From: Vreelandella sedimenti
GTDB taxonomy: Bacteria > Pseudomonadota > Gammaproteobacteria > Pseudomonadales > Halomonadaceae
Reading direction: 5' to 3'
DNA: 64,000 nucleotides
Assembly: GCF_013416325.1 (NCBI RefSeq)
Contig: NZ_JACCGK010000001.1
Coordinates: 186,001-250,000, forward strand
Below, in pieces: positions 35,725 to 45,187 of the stretch (positions are counted from its first letter, which is position 1; each line of letters starts with the position of its first letter). Both the position numbers and the translations under genes were made by a program. The notes under the pieces were generated by a model. It was given only the letters and a program-made list of their open reading frames with translations, ran no database searches and was not told the DNA's origin.

Positions 35725-37314
35725 GTGATCGCTACCGCCAATATCACCATGCAGTTTGGGGCCAAGCCCCTGTTTGAAAATGTCTCCGTTAAGTTCAATA
35801 ACGGCAACCGCTACGGCCTGATTGGCGCAAACGGCTGTGGCAAATCCACTTTTATGAAAATTCTCGGTGGCGATTTGGAGCCCACTTCTGGCCAGGTGAT
35901 GCTGGATAGCAGTACACGGCTGGGTAAGCTGCGTCAGGATCAGTTTGCGTTTGAAAACGAGCGCGTCATCGACACCGTGATCATGGGCAATGTCGAACTC
36001 TGGTCAGTGGCTGCCGAGCGCGAGCGTATTTACTCGCTGGCAGAAATGAGCGAAGAGGATGGGATGGCCGTTGCTGACCTGGAAGTGCGCTTCGCCGAGC
36101 TGGACGGCTACACCGCCGAGCCCCGTGCAGGTGAACTGCTACTGGGCTTGGGCATTCCCATTGAGCAGCACACCGGCCCGATGAGTGAAGTCTCTCCCGG
36201 CTGGAAGCTGCGCGTGCTGCTCGCCCAGGCGCTATTCGCTGACCCGGATGTACTGTTGCTGGATGAGCCGACCAACCACCTGGATATCAACACCATCCGC
36301 TGGCTGGAAGATATTCTCAAAGCGCGCAGCAGCACCATGATCATCATCTCTCACGACCGTCACTTCCTGAATAGCGTCTGTACCCATATGGCGGATCTGG
36401 ATTACGGCGAAATTACCCTGTTCCCGGGTAACTACGATGATTACATGACTGCCGCCACCGCCGTTCGTGAGCGTCAGCACTCGGATAACGCCAAGAAAAA
36501 GGCCCAGATTGCCGAGCTGCAGCAGTTCGTGAGCCGCTTCTCCGCTAACGCCTCGAAAGCTAAGCAGGCTACATCTAGGGCGCGTCAAATCGATAAAATC
36601 AAGCTGGAAGATATCAAGCCTTCCAGCCGCGTAAGCCCCTTTATCCGCTTTGATCAGGCGAAGAAGATCCACCGTAATGCCGTCAATGTGGATGGCATTA
36701 CCAAGAGCTATGATGGCAACAAGCCGCTGTTCGAGCGTCTTTCCATGACCGTGGAAGCCGGTGAGCGCATTGCGATTATCGGCCCCAACGGCATCGGCAA
36801 AACCACGCTGCTGAAAACCCTGGCGGGCGAGTTACACCCAGATGCTGGCGAAGTGAAGTGGACCGAAGCCGCTGAGGTGGGGGGTTTTGCTCAGGATCAC
36901 AGCGACGACTTTGCCGTTGATGCCACGTTATTTGAGTGGATGTCGGCCTGGACTCAAGGTGGCGAGCAGGTGGTTCGCGGTGCCCTGGGGCGGATGCTGT
37001 TTTCCAGCGACGATATTGGTAAATCGGTGAAGGTCATTTCCGGTGGCGAGCAGGGGCGCATGCTGTTTGGTAAGTTAATCCTTACTCAGCCCAACGTAAT
37101 GCTGATGGATGAGCCGACCAACCACCTGGATATGGAGTCTATCGAGGCGTTGAACCTGGCCCTGGAGAACTACCCCGGTACGCTGCTGTTTGTGAGCCAC
37201 GACCGCGAGTTCGTCTCGTCACTGGCCACGCGTATTATTGATATGCAGCCGGAAGGCATTGTCGATTTCAGCGGCAGCTACGACGACTACCTGCGCAGCC
37301 AGGGAGTGGTGTGA
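35725..37314 (+). CDS. ybiT: ABC-F family ATPase YbiT
   Basis: This 529-residue ABC-F protein has two nucleotide-binding domains. Walker A motifs are GANGCGKST near residue 34 and GPNGIGKTT near 350. Walker B motifs are [12 protein letters not shown] and [12 protein letters not shown]. Signatures are [10 protein letters not shown] and SGGEQGRM. A linker between the domains is rich in lysine and arginine, and there is no membrane domain. ABC-F proteins act on ribosomes. The start is GTG. Length and the degenerate first signature match YbiT better than EttA or Uup. Confidence 0.92.
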   Translation: MIATANITMQFGAKPLFENVSVKFNNGNRYGLIGANGCGKSTFMKILGGDLEPTSGQVMLDSSTRLGKLRQDQFAFENERVIDTVIMGNVELWSVAAERERIYSLAEMSEEDGMAVADLEVRFAELDGYTAEPRAGELLLGLGIPIEQHTGPMSEVSPGWKLRVLLAQALFADPDVLLLDEPTNHLDINTIRWLEDILKARSSTMIIISHDRHFLNSVCTHMADLDYGEITLFPGNYDDYMTAATAVRERQHSDNAKKKAQIAELQQFVSRFSANASKAKQATSRARQIDKIKLEDIKPSSRVSPFIRFDQAKKIHRNAVNVDGITKSYDGNKPLFERLSMTVEAGERIAIIGPNGIGKTTLLKTLAGELHPDAGEVKWTEAAEVGGFAQDHSDDFAVDATLFEWMSAWTQGGEQVVRGALGRMLFSSDDIGKSVKVISGGEQGRMLFGKLILTQPNVMLMDEPTNHLDMESIEALNLALENYPGTLLFVSHDREFVSSLATRIIDMQPEGIVDFSGSYDDYLRSQGVV

Positions 37315-37344
37315 CGCTGTTTTTGTCAGCATAGCTCTGTAAGT

Positions 37345-37947
37345 CTATTCGCCGATAATTTGCTCAAAGGTGCTGTCGGTGGCGAGTTCGCGCTCGTCAT
37401 TGAGCATTTTGCCGCTAAACACCGTCTGCATCTCTTTGGCGAGTTCTACGTAGACATGCATTTGTTGATTACGTCGCTTACGTAGCGGTGGTTTCACTAA
37501 TAAGCTAATACCTTTGATGGGCTCATGGGTTTCCCCGCGCAGTAGGTCAGGCATTTCCCCTGGTGGAAAGGCGTTGGCGATAGTGACTGGGTTGGAAGGC
37601 TGTTGGCCGTCGATTAAAAATATCTTCTTGAGAGCGTCGTAGTGAGCGTCTTTCTCCCGTAGCCACTGGGTTAGGCGCTCGTCTGAATCTTCACTAGGCT
37701 GATCAAAGATAATAAAAAGCGAATGCTGTTTAACTTTTTTAGTTGGCTTTGATGGTGCGGGGGTGTCAGGTTCTTGGGCTTCTTCAGAGCCGTCTACTTG
37801 TATCGGACGAGGGGCAGCGGCTTTCGCTTTCGCTGCGCGCCGTCGGCGGCGCCAGGGCACAATGACATAAATAAATATCGCTGTTGCCATTGCGCCTAAT
37901 ACCAGCGATGCGAAGGCGAGTACTATTATAGTAGTGGTGCGATCCAT
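37345..37947 (-). CDS. ZipA-like membrane-anchored protein
   Basis: The 200-residue protein has an N-terminal membrane span (about residues 7-30), a basic cluster WRRRRRAAKAKAAAPR, a proline-rich linker to about 70 and a C-terminal domain of about 125 residues. That domain parallels the FtsZ-binding domain of ZipA: KKIFLIDGQQPSNPVTIANAFPPGEM corresponds to ZipA's segment ending in LANMVKPG, and the end has a LNDERELAT stretch like its LDDQRR. It is shorter than typical ZipA (about 300-330) and not next to ligA. I see it as a ZipA paralogue with an inferred division role. Confidence 0.65.
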   Translation of the reverse strand: MDRTTTIIVLAFASLVLGAMATAIFIYVIVPWRRRRRAAKAKAAAPRPIQVDGSEEAQEPDTPAPSKPTKKVKQHSLFIIFDQPSEDSDERLTQWLREKDAHYDALKKIFLIDGQQPSNPVTIANAFPPGEMPDLLRGETHEPIKGISLLVKPPLRKRRNQQMHVYVELAKEMQTVFSGKMLNDERELATDSTFEQIIGE

Positions 37948-37976
37948 ACTCTCAGAATCCTTTTTTAAATCAGCGC

Positions 37977-38444
37977 TCAGGCTTTATTTAGCCGAAAAAT
38001 AGTGGCATTGAGAGCTAGCGCAAGTGCTACCCAGAGCCAGTAGGGCACCATAAGCCACGCGGCTAGTATGTTCACCTGGAAAAACAGTGTGATGGTGACC
38101 GTAATTAGTGCCAGTAACACCATGATATCTACCAGCGCAGCGACAATTTGTTTACGCCCAAAGAACAGCCATGACCACGCGGCATTGACCATAAGTTGCA
38201 GCGCGTAAGCCGCTAAGCTTGCTGAGCGCCATGCTGAGTCATCCGCCATATAAATACGCCATGCGGCAATAGCCATCAACAAATACAGTATGCCCCAAGC
38301 GATAGGAAAAGCGATATTCGGTGGTGTCCAGCTTGGCTTACTTAGTTCGCGGTACCAACCGTCAGGCCGAAAGCGCGCACCAGTCGAGGCGGCAAGGCCG
38401 ACGAGCAGCAGTGATACCAGCAGCGCTAATAGCGAAGCAAGCAT
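37977..38444 (-). CDS. TspO/MBR family tryptophan-rich sensory protein
   Basis: The 155-residue membrane protein shows WYRELSKPSWTPPNIAFPIAWGILYLLMAIAAWRI near residues 31-65, the TspO signature, and five hydrophobic segments. TspO proteins bind porphyrins and sterol-like ligands in the inner membrane. It is in the same orientation as the ZipA-like gene, 29 bases upstream. Confidence 0.92.
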   Translation of the reverse strand: MLASLLALLVSLLLVGLAASTGARFRPDGWYRELSKPSWTPPNIAFPIAWGILYLLMAIAAWRIYMADDSAWRSASLAAYALQLMVNAAWSWLFFGRKQIVAALVDIMVLLALITVTITLFFQVNILAAWLMVPYWLWVALALALNATIFRLNKA

Positions 38445-38611
38445 TCATCACCTGTGTGTTCAAACGAAAGAATCAATAGCCTAGCAGCGTTTATCTAAGA
38501 GGCTCAACACAAAGTAATCAAGAGCCGCAATGAGCCAATTGTATTGCCTGAGTTTACCGTGTTCGCGCAAGGCAGTATTGTTTTGTCAAACAACCTGATG
38601 AAGTGCTGCTC

Positions 38612-39457
38612 ATGAAATACTGCTCAACAACTGGTGATATCGATAGCACTTTTCTGGCAAGTGCGGGAAGTGCAGCTTGGCATCGGCATATGGCGAGCTT
38701 GGTACGCTCATCGGGACAACGCGATTTCCCCATTCGTCTGGAGCAAGTGCTGCGCGCGATAACCGGGTTCGATACGATTCTGATCAATACCTACAAAGGG
38801 CGTCATAGACCACTACTGATTCATGATGATTACCCGTCAGAAAATCGCCCCCAAGCGATAGATCGCTACCTCAGCGGTGCGTATTTATTGGATCCTTTTT
38901 TTACCGCCATGAGTGGTGGCCTGGATAGCGGTGTCCACCGGTTGCGGGAGCTAGCCCCTGATCGTTTTGAGTCCAGTGATTACTATGCCCACTATTATCG
39001 CGCGTTAGGATTGGCGGATGAGGTTGGTCTCTTCGCACGTGTGGGGGATGATGTCTTGATGGTGGTATCGCTGGGCTTTCAGGCAGAAGCTCCCTTGAAA
39101 CGACGTGCGTTGCAGGTGTTAAAGAATGTGGTGCCGATGATCGAAACCTTGTTGATGGAGTTCTGGAAGTGGCAGGGCGTCCTCTTCCAGCCGACATTGG
39201 AAAAGGACGCCCCGGTGGAAGCTGCCTTCGCAAGCTTTGGCCGGGAGGTTTTAACCGCACGTGAACAGGAAATCGTTCGTCTGTTGCTCGCGGGGCACTC
39301 CACCAAATCAGCAGCCCGGGAACTGGATATCAGCGATGGCACTGTGAAGGTACACCGTAAGCATATTTACCAGCGTCTGGATGTCTCCAGTCAATCGCAG
39401 TTGTTCCAGCTATTTCTTGAACACGTGGCCCTCATTTCCCGGCAGTTGAGAGGTTAG
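38612..39457 (+). CDS. LuxR-family transcriptional regulator
   Basis: This 281-residue protein has a C-terminal LuxR/NarL helix-turn-helix (LTAREQEIVRLLLAGHSTKSAARELDISDGTVKVHRKHIYQRL near residues 215-260). The N-terminal sensor region of about 200 residues is not a receiver domain and is not recognisable as an autoinducer domain. The ATG at 38612 is preferred over a GTG three codons earlier; neither has a strong ribosome site. It is convergent with the aldehyde dehydrogenase four bases away. It may act at the NarL-like palindrome at 42270-42292. Confidence 0.88.
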   Translation: MKYCSTTGDIDSTFLASAGSAAWHRHMASLVRSSGQRDFPIRLEQVLRAITGFDTILINTYKGRHRPLLIHDDYPSENRPQAIDRYLSGAYLLDPFFTAMSGGLDSGVHRLRELAPDRFESSDYYAHYYRALGLADEVGLFARVGDDVLMVVSLGFQAEAPLKRRALQVLKNVVPMIETLLMEFWKWQGVLFQPTLEKDAPVEAAFASFGREVLTAREQEIVRLLLAGHSTKSAARELDISDGTVKVHRKHIYQRLDVSSQSQLFQLFLEHVALISRQLRG

Positions 39458-39461
39458 GGTG

Positions 39462-40961
39462 CTAGGTTCTTAGCGCCATCCAGATGGTTTTGATCTCGGT
39501 ATACTCGTCAAGCGAGTGAAGCGATTTATCCCGCCCATTACCGGATTGCTTAACCCCACCGAACGGCACTGTCATGTCCGGGCCTGCCCAGTTGTTAACG
39601 TAGACTTGCCCGGAGTGCAGCTTGCGTGAGACGCGCATAATACGATCAATGTCCTGGCTCCAGACGGCGGCAGCCAAGCCGTAGTCGCTGTCGTTGGCAA
39701 GCGCCAATGCCTCTTCTTCGGTATCGAAGCCAAAGACAGACAGCACCGGCCCGAAGATCTCCTCGCGACCTATCGTCATGGCTGGGGTGACATCGTCAAA
39801 CACGGTAGGGGGAATAAAGAGCCCAGGGCCATCTAAAGGCTGCCCGCCCGAGCGTAGCGTGGCACCTTCTTCTTTCCCCTGGCGGATATAATCAAGCACC
39901 CGCTGGTATTGAGTGTCATCCACCATCGCCCCCATAAAGCTTTGCGGGTCGAGAGGGTCGCCCGGTTGCATGGTTACCGCAGCGTCCACCACTTTCTCGA
40001 CGAAGGCATGGCGGATGCGGTTTTCCACCAATAGCCGCGAGCCAGCGATACAGACTTCTCCCTGGTTATGAAAAATAGCCGCGGCAGCATGCTGAGCTGC
40101 GGCGTCCAGGTCTTGGCAGTCGGCAAAGATGATGTTGGGGCTTTTGCCACCGCACTCCAGATAAACGCGTTTCAAATTAGACTGACCCGCGTACTGCATG
40201 AGCTGCTTGCCCACTTGAGTGGAGCCGGTAAAGGCGAGGCAGTCGACCTGCATCGACAGGGCCAGCGCTTTACCCACGGTATGGCCATAGCCGGGGAGTA
40301 CTTGAAACACCCCGGCGGGCAGGCCCGCTTGTTGGCTTAGTTGGGCAAGGCGTAGCGCTGATAACGGCGACTTTTCTGACGGTTTGAGAATAACGCTGTT
40401 ACCGGCCGCTAATGCCGGTGCAATCTTCCAGGCGGTCATCATCAATGGGAAGTTCCAGGGAACTATGGATACCACCACCCCGAGTGGCTCGCGCACAATC
40501 AAGCCGAGGTGATGATCACCCGTTGGCGCCACCTCACCGTACAGCTTATCGATACTTTCGGCGGTATAACGCAGGCAGCCAATGGCGCCGTCGATATCCC
40601 CCAGCGCACTGGTAATCGGCTTCCCCATGTCCAGAGTGTCCAGCAGGGCAAGCTCGTGTTTGTGGGCCTGCATTAACGCTGCAAGTTCAAGCAGTGTGGC
40701 TTTGCGCTGGCTTGGCGCGAGGTGCGACCACTCTCCTCGGTCGAACGCCTGCCGGGCCGCGTGGGTAGCAAGCTCGGCATCGGCGTCATCGCAGCTGGCG
40801 ATCTCAGCCAACACTTCGCCGGTGGCTGGGTTCACCGTGGAGAGAGTGGCTCCACGCTGCGCATCGACAAAGGTGTCGTTGATATAGGCGCGGGTTTCAA
40901 AGGAGAGTGTGTCTGCCAGTGCTTGCCACTCGGCTAGGTTCGTGGGGGAAGTTGTGCTCAT
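39462..40961 (-). CDS. Aldehyde dehydrogenase (PuuC/PatD-like)
   Basis: This is a 499-residue aldehyde dehydrogenase. It has PWNFPL near residue 165, FTGSTQVG near 245, LECGGKSPN near 268 and the catalytic cysteine in NQGEVCIAGSR near 303. The glutamate in place of a threonine or asparagine before the cysteine (GEVCIAG) is typical of the gamma-aminobutyraldehyde and gamma-glutamyl-aminobutyraldehyde dehydrogenase branch. It overlaps the upstream amidohydrolase by four bases. In context it would oxidise 4-aminobutanal to GABA. Confidence 0.88.
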   Translation of the reverse strand: MSTTSPTNLAEWQALADTLSFETRAYINDTFVDAQRGATLSTVNPATGEVLAEIASCDDADAELATHAARQAFDRGEWSHLAPSQRKATLLELAALMQAHKHELALLDTLDMGKPITSALGDIDGAIGCLRYTAESIDKLYGEVAPTGDHHLGLIVREPLGVVVSIVPWNFPLMMTAWKIAPALAAGNSVILKPSEKSPLSALRLAQLSQQAGLPAGVFQVLPGYGHTVGKALALSMQVDCLAFTGSTQVGKQLMQYAGQSNLKRVYLECGGKSPNIIFADCQDLDAAAQHAAAAIFHNQGEVCIAGSRLLVENRIRHAFVEKVVDAAVTMQPGDPLDPQSFMGAMVDDTQYQRVLDYIRQGKEEGATLRSGGQPLDGPGLFIPPTVFDDVTPAMTIGREEIFGPVLSVFGFDTEEEALALANDSDYGLAAAVWSQDIDRIMRVSRKLHSGQVYVNNWAGPDMTVPFGGVKQSGNGRDKSLHSLDEYTEIKTIWMALRT

Positions 40962-42205
40962 TGGGTAGCCTCAAGATAGTTAGCGTTAAACAGTAGCGCG
41001 TCGCACAGCACCTGGGTGCCAAGTGCACACTGCTCTGGCGTTGAGTACTCCGCTTCGTTATGGCTGATGCCATCGCGGCAGGGAATAAAAATCATCGCGG
41101 TGGGCGTCACCCGTGCCACATACACCGCATCGTGGCCCGCACCACTGAGCATACGGCGGTAAGCAATGCCTCGCGCCCTGGTCGCCTGTTCGATGGATGC
41201 AATGCAGTGGTCGTTAAATGCCACCACCGGGGAGTTCCAGAGGCGTTGCCGCGTCACCACGACACCAAAGGTCTCTACCAAGGCGTCGAGCTCGCCATGG
41301 AAGCGGGCCTCCAGCGCGTCTAGTTGATCATCGTGCACATGCCGAAGATCGACAGTCATGGTGACCTGGGCGGGAATCACGTTGCGAGAAGGCGTATCGA
41401 TCTCCAGGCAGCCAAAGGTCACCTTGCTGTCACCGCTGGTGTCGGTGGCGGCGATGGCGTATAGCCGATCAATGAGCCGGGCAGCCGCAGCCAGGGCGTC
41501 GTGACGATATGCCATTGGGGTGGTGCCCGCATGGGCAGCGTTACCTTCAATCGTCAGGTCAAACCAGCGCATCCCTTGCACCCCGGTGACCACACCGATG
41601 TCTAAGGCCTCTTCTTCAAGCACCGGCCCCTGTTCGATATGCAGTTCCAGAAAACTGGCTAACCGAGGCTCGCCAATAGGCAGGCTTCCCTTCATGCCTG
41701 TCTCCTCAAGGGCCTGTCCAAAACTGATCCCCTGTTCGTCCTGGCGAGCAAGGGTCTCCTCCACAGTAAACACCCCCGCATAAGTACCGGAAGCCACCAT
41801 TGCGGGGGCAAAACGGCTGCCTTCCTCGTTCGTCCAAACGATCAGCTCCAGCGGGCGCTCGGTAACGACTTGCTGGTCGTGCAGGGTGCGAAACACTTCC
41901 AGGCCCGCGAGAACCCCCAACACGCCGTCGAAACGACCCCCTTTCGGCTGTGTATCCAGGTGGCTGCCGACAGCTGCGGGCGCCAGATCGTCACGTGTGC
42001 CGGGCCGACGAAAAAAAAGATTACCCACTGCATCACTGCGCACGTGGCAGCCAATATCGGCGCACCACTCGATCAATTGCTGCCGGCCGGCAGTATCTTC
42101 GAGTGTCAATGCCAAGCGGTTGCTGCCGCCATTGGGGGTAGCGCCGATCTCAGCCATCGCCATTAAACTTGACCACAGTCGCTGGCCATCGATGGACACT
42201 TGCAT
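40958..42205 (-). CDS. Zn-dependent M20 amidohydrolase (HyuC/AllC family)
   Basis: This 415-residue protein carries the metal-site motifs GSHLDTQPKGGRFDG near 80, TNEEGSRF near 125, HIEQGPVLE near 193, GNAAHAGTTPM near 220 and SGAGHDA near 355. The family hydrolyses N-carbamoyl amino acids, allantoate and ureidoglycolate. Its ATGA overlap with the aldehyde dehydrogenase and divergence from an agmatine deiminase operon make N-carbamoylputrescine a possible substrate. That is inference; beta-ureidopropionase activity is the alternative. Confidence 0.85.
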   Translation of the reverse strand: MQVSIDGQRLWSSLMAMAEIGATPNGGSNRLALTLEDTAGRQQLIEWCADIGCHVRSDAVGNLFFRRPGTRDDLAPAAVGSHLDTQPKGGRFDGVLGVLAGLEVFRTLHDQQVVTERPLELIVWTNEEGSRFAPAMVASGTYAGVFTVEETLARQDEQGISFGQALEETGMKGSLPIGEPRLASFLELHIEQGPVLEEEALDIGVVTGVQGMRWFDLTIEGNAAHAGTTPMAYRHDALAAAARLIDRLYAIAATDTSGDSKVTFGCLEIDTPSRNVIPAQVTMTVDLRHVHDDQLDALEARFHGELDALVETFGVVVTRQRLWNSPVVAFNDHCIASIEQATRARGIAYRRMLSGAGHDAVYVARVTPTAMIFIPCRDGISHNEAEYSTPEQCALGTQVLCDALLFNANYLEATQ

Positions 42206-42269
42206 GGCGTGTCTCCTGTTGTGTTTGTTGGGTTAAGGAGATCCACCATAGGAGGCCTTTCGCGCAGCC

Positions 42270-42292
42270 GATATACCCCAATGGGGATATAT
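42270..42292. promoter_or_regulatory. NarL/LuxR-type palindrome in the divergent polyamine promoter
   Basis: ATACCCCAATGGGGATAT-like sequence has CCCCA and TGGGG arms at 42276-42280 and 42282-42286. The TACCCCA heptamer resembles NarL/FixJ-class half-sites. It lies between two divergent operons, 65 bases from one start codon and about 70 from the other. The LuxR gene at the end of the minus operon is the natural candidate binder. Confidence 0.55.
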
Positions 42293-42362
42293 TCCTGACA
42301 CTGTTTTCCCCGCTAGCCTGTGAAGCCACCTCTACAACGGCTTCCTAATAAGCGAGGGCATA

Positions 42363-43766
42363 ATGATGACTCAGCAGCAGGCGCAAGCCTCTTACGATGC
42401 GCAAGACCTTTGGCAAAAAGATAAAAATCACTTTATTCACCCCTTCACCGACTTCAGCTTGTTCCATGAAAAAGGCTGTGACTTGATTACCGACAGTGAT
42501 GGTATCTATGTCGAAGACGTACACGGCAACCGCTATATCGATGGGATTGCGGGCTTGTGGTGCGTCAATGTAGGTCACGGCCGTGCCGAAATTGGCCAGG
42601 CGATGGCCGAGCAAGCCACACGCATGGCCTACTTTTCCACTTTTAACAATCTCTCCAATGCCCCGGCCACCGAGCTGGCTGCCAAGCTCGCAGAGCTGGC
42701 ACCTGCCCACTTGAACCATGTGTTTTATAGCTGCGGCGGGTCAACGGCGAACGATGCCACCATCCGGCTTGTGCATTACTACTTCAATCGCTTGGGCAAG
42801 CCTTCGAAAAAGCGGATATTGTCGCGCACCCACGCTTACCACGGCACCACCTACATGGCGGCGAGCCTGACCGGTATCGCCAGCAATAACTGGCAGTTCG
42901 ATACGCTTGATCTGGTGACCCATCTGAGCGAAGCCAACTGCTATCGCCGTCCAGAGGGGATGAGTGAGGCCGAGTATTGTGATCACTTGGTCGACGAGCT
43001 CGAACAAACCATTGACCGGCTAGGGGCGGATAACATAGCGGCCTTTATTGCTGAGCCCATTATGGGCGCGGGCGGCGTATTGGTGGCACCGCAGGGTTAC
43101 CATTCCTGCGTGCAGGCCATATGCCGTGCCAACGATATTCTGTTCATTGCTGATGAAGTGGTGACAGGCTTTGGTCGTTTAGGGCACTTCTTTGCTTCAG
43201 AAGCCGTGTTTGAGACCCAGCCCGATATTATCAATGTGGCGAAAGGGCTTTCATCTGGGTATGCCCCATTAGGTGCAACGCTGATATCTGACGCTCTTTA
43301 TGAGGTATTAAGTACCCCTCAAGGCCCCGGTGGGGTATTGAGTACCGGCTTCACCTATTCCGGGCATCCCGTTAGTTGTGCTGCAGCGCTTAAGAATATC
43401 GAAATCATTGAGCGTGAAGGCATTTGTGAGAATGTTCGCGAAGTTGGCCCCTATCTTGAATCCAAGCTCAAAACGCTCGCCTCTCATGAAACGGTAGGTG
43501 ATATACGTGGCAGTCATTTCATGATGGCGATTGAAAATGTGGCTAATAAAACAACCAAAGAATTACTCCCCGTTGACGCGCGCGTAGGTGACCGCGTGGC
43601 TGCTGAAGCACAGAAACGTGGTTTGATTATTCGGCCGGTTGGCCATCTCAATATCATTTCTCCGCCCTTGATCTGGACGTGCCAAGTAGTCGACGAAGTC
43701 GTAGCGATTCTTGATGACGCTTTTGCCGCCACCACGCGCTCACTTAAAGCGGATGGTTACCTATAA
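42363..43766 (+). CDS. Class III PLP aminotransferase (putrescine/omega-amino acid:pyruvate type)
   Basis: The 467-residue enzyme has ADEVVTGFGRLG near residue 260 and the PLP lysine in NVAKGLSSGYAPLGA near 290. The FTDFSLFHEKG start and GLWCVNVGHGR segment are typical of the putrescine/beta-alanine:pyruvate group. GAGGG precedes the ATG. It leads an operon with an NhaC carrier and agmatine deiminase, which points to putrescine as amino donor; beta-alanine cannot be excluded. Confidence 0.88.
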   Translation: MMTQQQAQASYDAQDLWQKDKNHFIHPFTDFSLFHEKGCDLITDSDGIYVEDVHGNRYIDGIAGLWCVNVGHGRAEIGQAMAEQATRMAYFSTFNNLSNAPATELAAKLAELAPAHLNHVFYSCGGSTANDATIRLVHYYFNRLGKPSKKRILSRTHAYHGTTYMAASLTGIASNNWQFDTLDLVTHLSEANCYRRPEGMSEAEYCDHLVDELEQTIDRLGADNIAAFIAEPIMGAGGVLVAPQGYHSCVQAICRANDILFIADEVVTGFGRLGHFFASEAVFETQPDIINVAKGLSSGYAPLGATLISDALYEVLSTPQGPGGVLSTGFTYSGHPVSCAAALKNIEIIEREGICENVREVGPYLESKLKTLASHETVGDIRGSHFMMAIENVANKTTKELLPVDARVGDRVAAEAQKRGLIIRPVGHLNIISPPLIWTCQVVDEVVAILDDAFAATTRSLKADGYL

Positions 43767-43780
43767 ACACTGCTATGAGA

Positions 43781-43800
43781 GGCGGGCGTTAGCGCCCGTC
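43781..43800 (+). terminator. Intercistronic hairpin after the aminotransferase
   Basis: GGCGGGCG (43781-43788) and CGCCCGTC (43793-43800) pair with one G-T wobble around a TTAG loop. No T-run beyond CTTC follows. It is probably a processing or partial-attenuation hairpin because the next gene continues in the same direction. Confidence 0.5.
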
Positions 43801-43840
43801 TTCAGTAGTGACCTACGACAACGATAAAGGGGAATAACCA

Positions 43841-45187
43841 ATGGAAGAGTATGGAATTTTAAGCCTTATACCCACGCTAGTGGTTTTAGTCATGGCGATT
43901 ATTACCAAGCGCACGATTGAGTCCCTTCTGGCAGGTGCGCTGGTAGGCTTATTAATGTTTCAACCCCTCAATGTCATTACCCAAGGGTCGGATATACTGC
44001 TATCGGTATTGGGTAATGACACGGTGACGTGGATTATTCTGGTGTGCGGGCTATTTGGTAGCTTGATTGCCTTGCTGGTAAAAACGGGCGGTGTGTTAAG
44101 TTTTGGTGATGCCGTTACCCGGCGCATCCATACCCGTCGACAAAGCTTGTTAGCGACGTGGGGGCTGGGACTAATAATTTTTGTCGATGACTATCTCAAT
44201 GCGCTGACCATTAGCGCTTCCATGAAGAAAGTCACTGATCGTTTTAACATATCCCGTGAGAAGTTAGCGTATATCGTTGATTCCACCGCAGCGCCAATCT
44301 GTATTCTCGTACCTTTTTCTACCTGGGCTGTGTTCTTTGCAGGTTTGCTGGAAGAGAACAATATCGCTGGTAACGGCATGGAGCTGTACATCCAAGCCAT
44401 ACCATTTATGTTTTACGCCTGGATAGCGGCGGCGCTGGTGCCCTTAGTGGCACTGGGCATTATCCCCAACCTTGGCCCAATGCGAGCAGCTGAGGCCCGC
44501 GCTGAAGCTGGCCAGCTGCAACCAGATGGCGCTGACGACAGCGCGTTGGAAATAGAAGATACAGGCAAAAAACGCCCTCATCTGCTCAATTTTCTGCTTC
44601 CCATTGCGACGCTGATTTTCTTCACCTGGTATTTTGAGATTGATGTACTGAGAGGCGTGATTGTGGCGCTTGCAGTGACGCTAGTGCTTATCGCGGTGCA
44701 ACGGCTGTTAAGCTTCAATGATACGTTTGACACCGCGCTGGATGGCTTCAAAGCCATGATTATGCCACTCGGCACGCTGGTGGCTGGGTTTGTGCTTAAG
44801 GAGGTCAATGACCTACTTGGCTTAACCAACTATGTGATCGATAGTGTTCAGCCTTTAATGACCGCGGGTATGCTACCGGCGGTTGTCTTCGTCACCATGG
44901 CCTTTCTCGCTTTTGCGACCGCCTCCTTCTGGGGACTGTTTGCCGTGGCGATGCCTATCGTATTACCGCTTGCCAGTAGTATGGATGCGCATATGCCGCT
45001 CGTGGTGGGGGCTTTAATCTCCGCCAGTGCCTTTGGCAGCCACGCCTGCTTTTACGGTGATTCTACCGTCCTTTCTGCCCAAGGGGCGGGGTGTACGCCA
45101 ATGGCCCATGCGTTAACGCAACTTCCCTATGTCTTAATAGCCGCTGCCGTGGCAACGGGCTTCTTTATAGTGGTGGGGAATATATGA
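43841..45187 (+). CDS. NhaC-family Na+/H+ antiporter-type carrier
   Basis: The 448-residue membrane protein has about 11-12 spans and the family stretches FVDDYLNALTISASMKKVTDRF near residue 112 and GSHACFYGDSTVLSAQGAGC near the end. NhaC-like carriers exchange sodium for protons or for organic cations and acids. Position between a putrescine-type aminotransferase and agmatine deiminase suggests an agmatine or putrescine carrier. It overlaps aguA by four bases. Confidence 0.85.
   Translation: MEEYGILSLIPTLVVLVMAIITKRTIESLLAGALVGLLMFQPLNVITQGSDILLSVLGNDTVTWIILVCGLFGSLIALLVKTGGVLSFGDAVTRRIHTRRQSLLATWGLGLIIFVDDYLNALTISASMKKVTDRFNISREKLAYIVDSTAAPICILVPFSTWAVFFAGLLEENNIAGNGMELYIQAIPFMFYAWIAAALVPLVALGIIPNLGPMRAAEARAEAGQLQPDGADDSALEIEDTGKKRPHLLNFLLPIATLIFFTWYFEIDVLRGVIVALAVTLVLIAVQRLLSFNDTFDTALDGFKAMIMPLGTLVAGFVLKEVNDLLGLTNYVIDSVQPLMTAGMLPAVVFVTMAFLAFATASFWGLFAVAMPIVLPLASSMDAHMPLVVGALISASAFGSHACFYGDSTVLSAQGAGCTPMAHALTQLPYVLIAAAVATGFFIVVGNI

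Noticed and set aside
43304-43346. Two near-identical 13-mers (GGTATTRAGTACC) 30 bases apart
   Set aside because: They lie inside the aminotransferase gene and encode the repeated residues VLST; likely coding coincidence.
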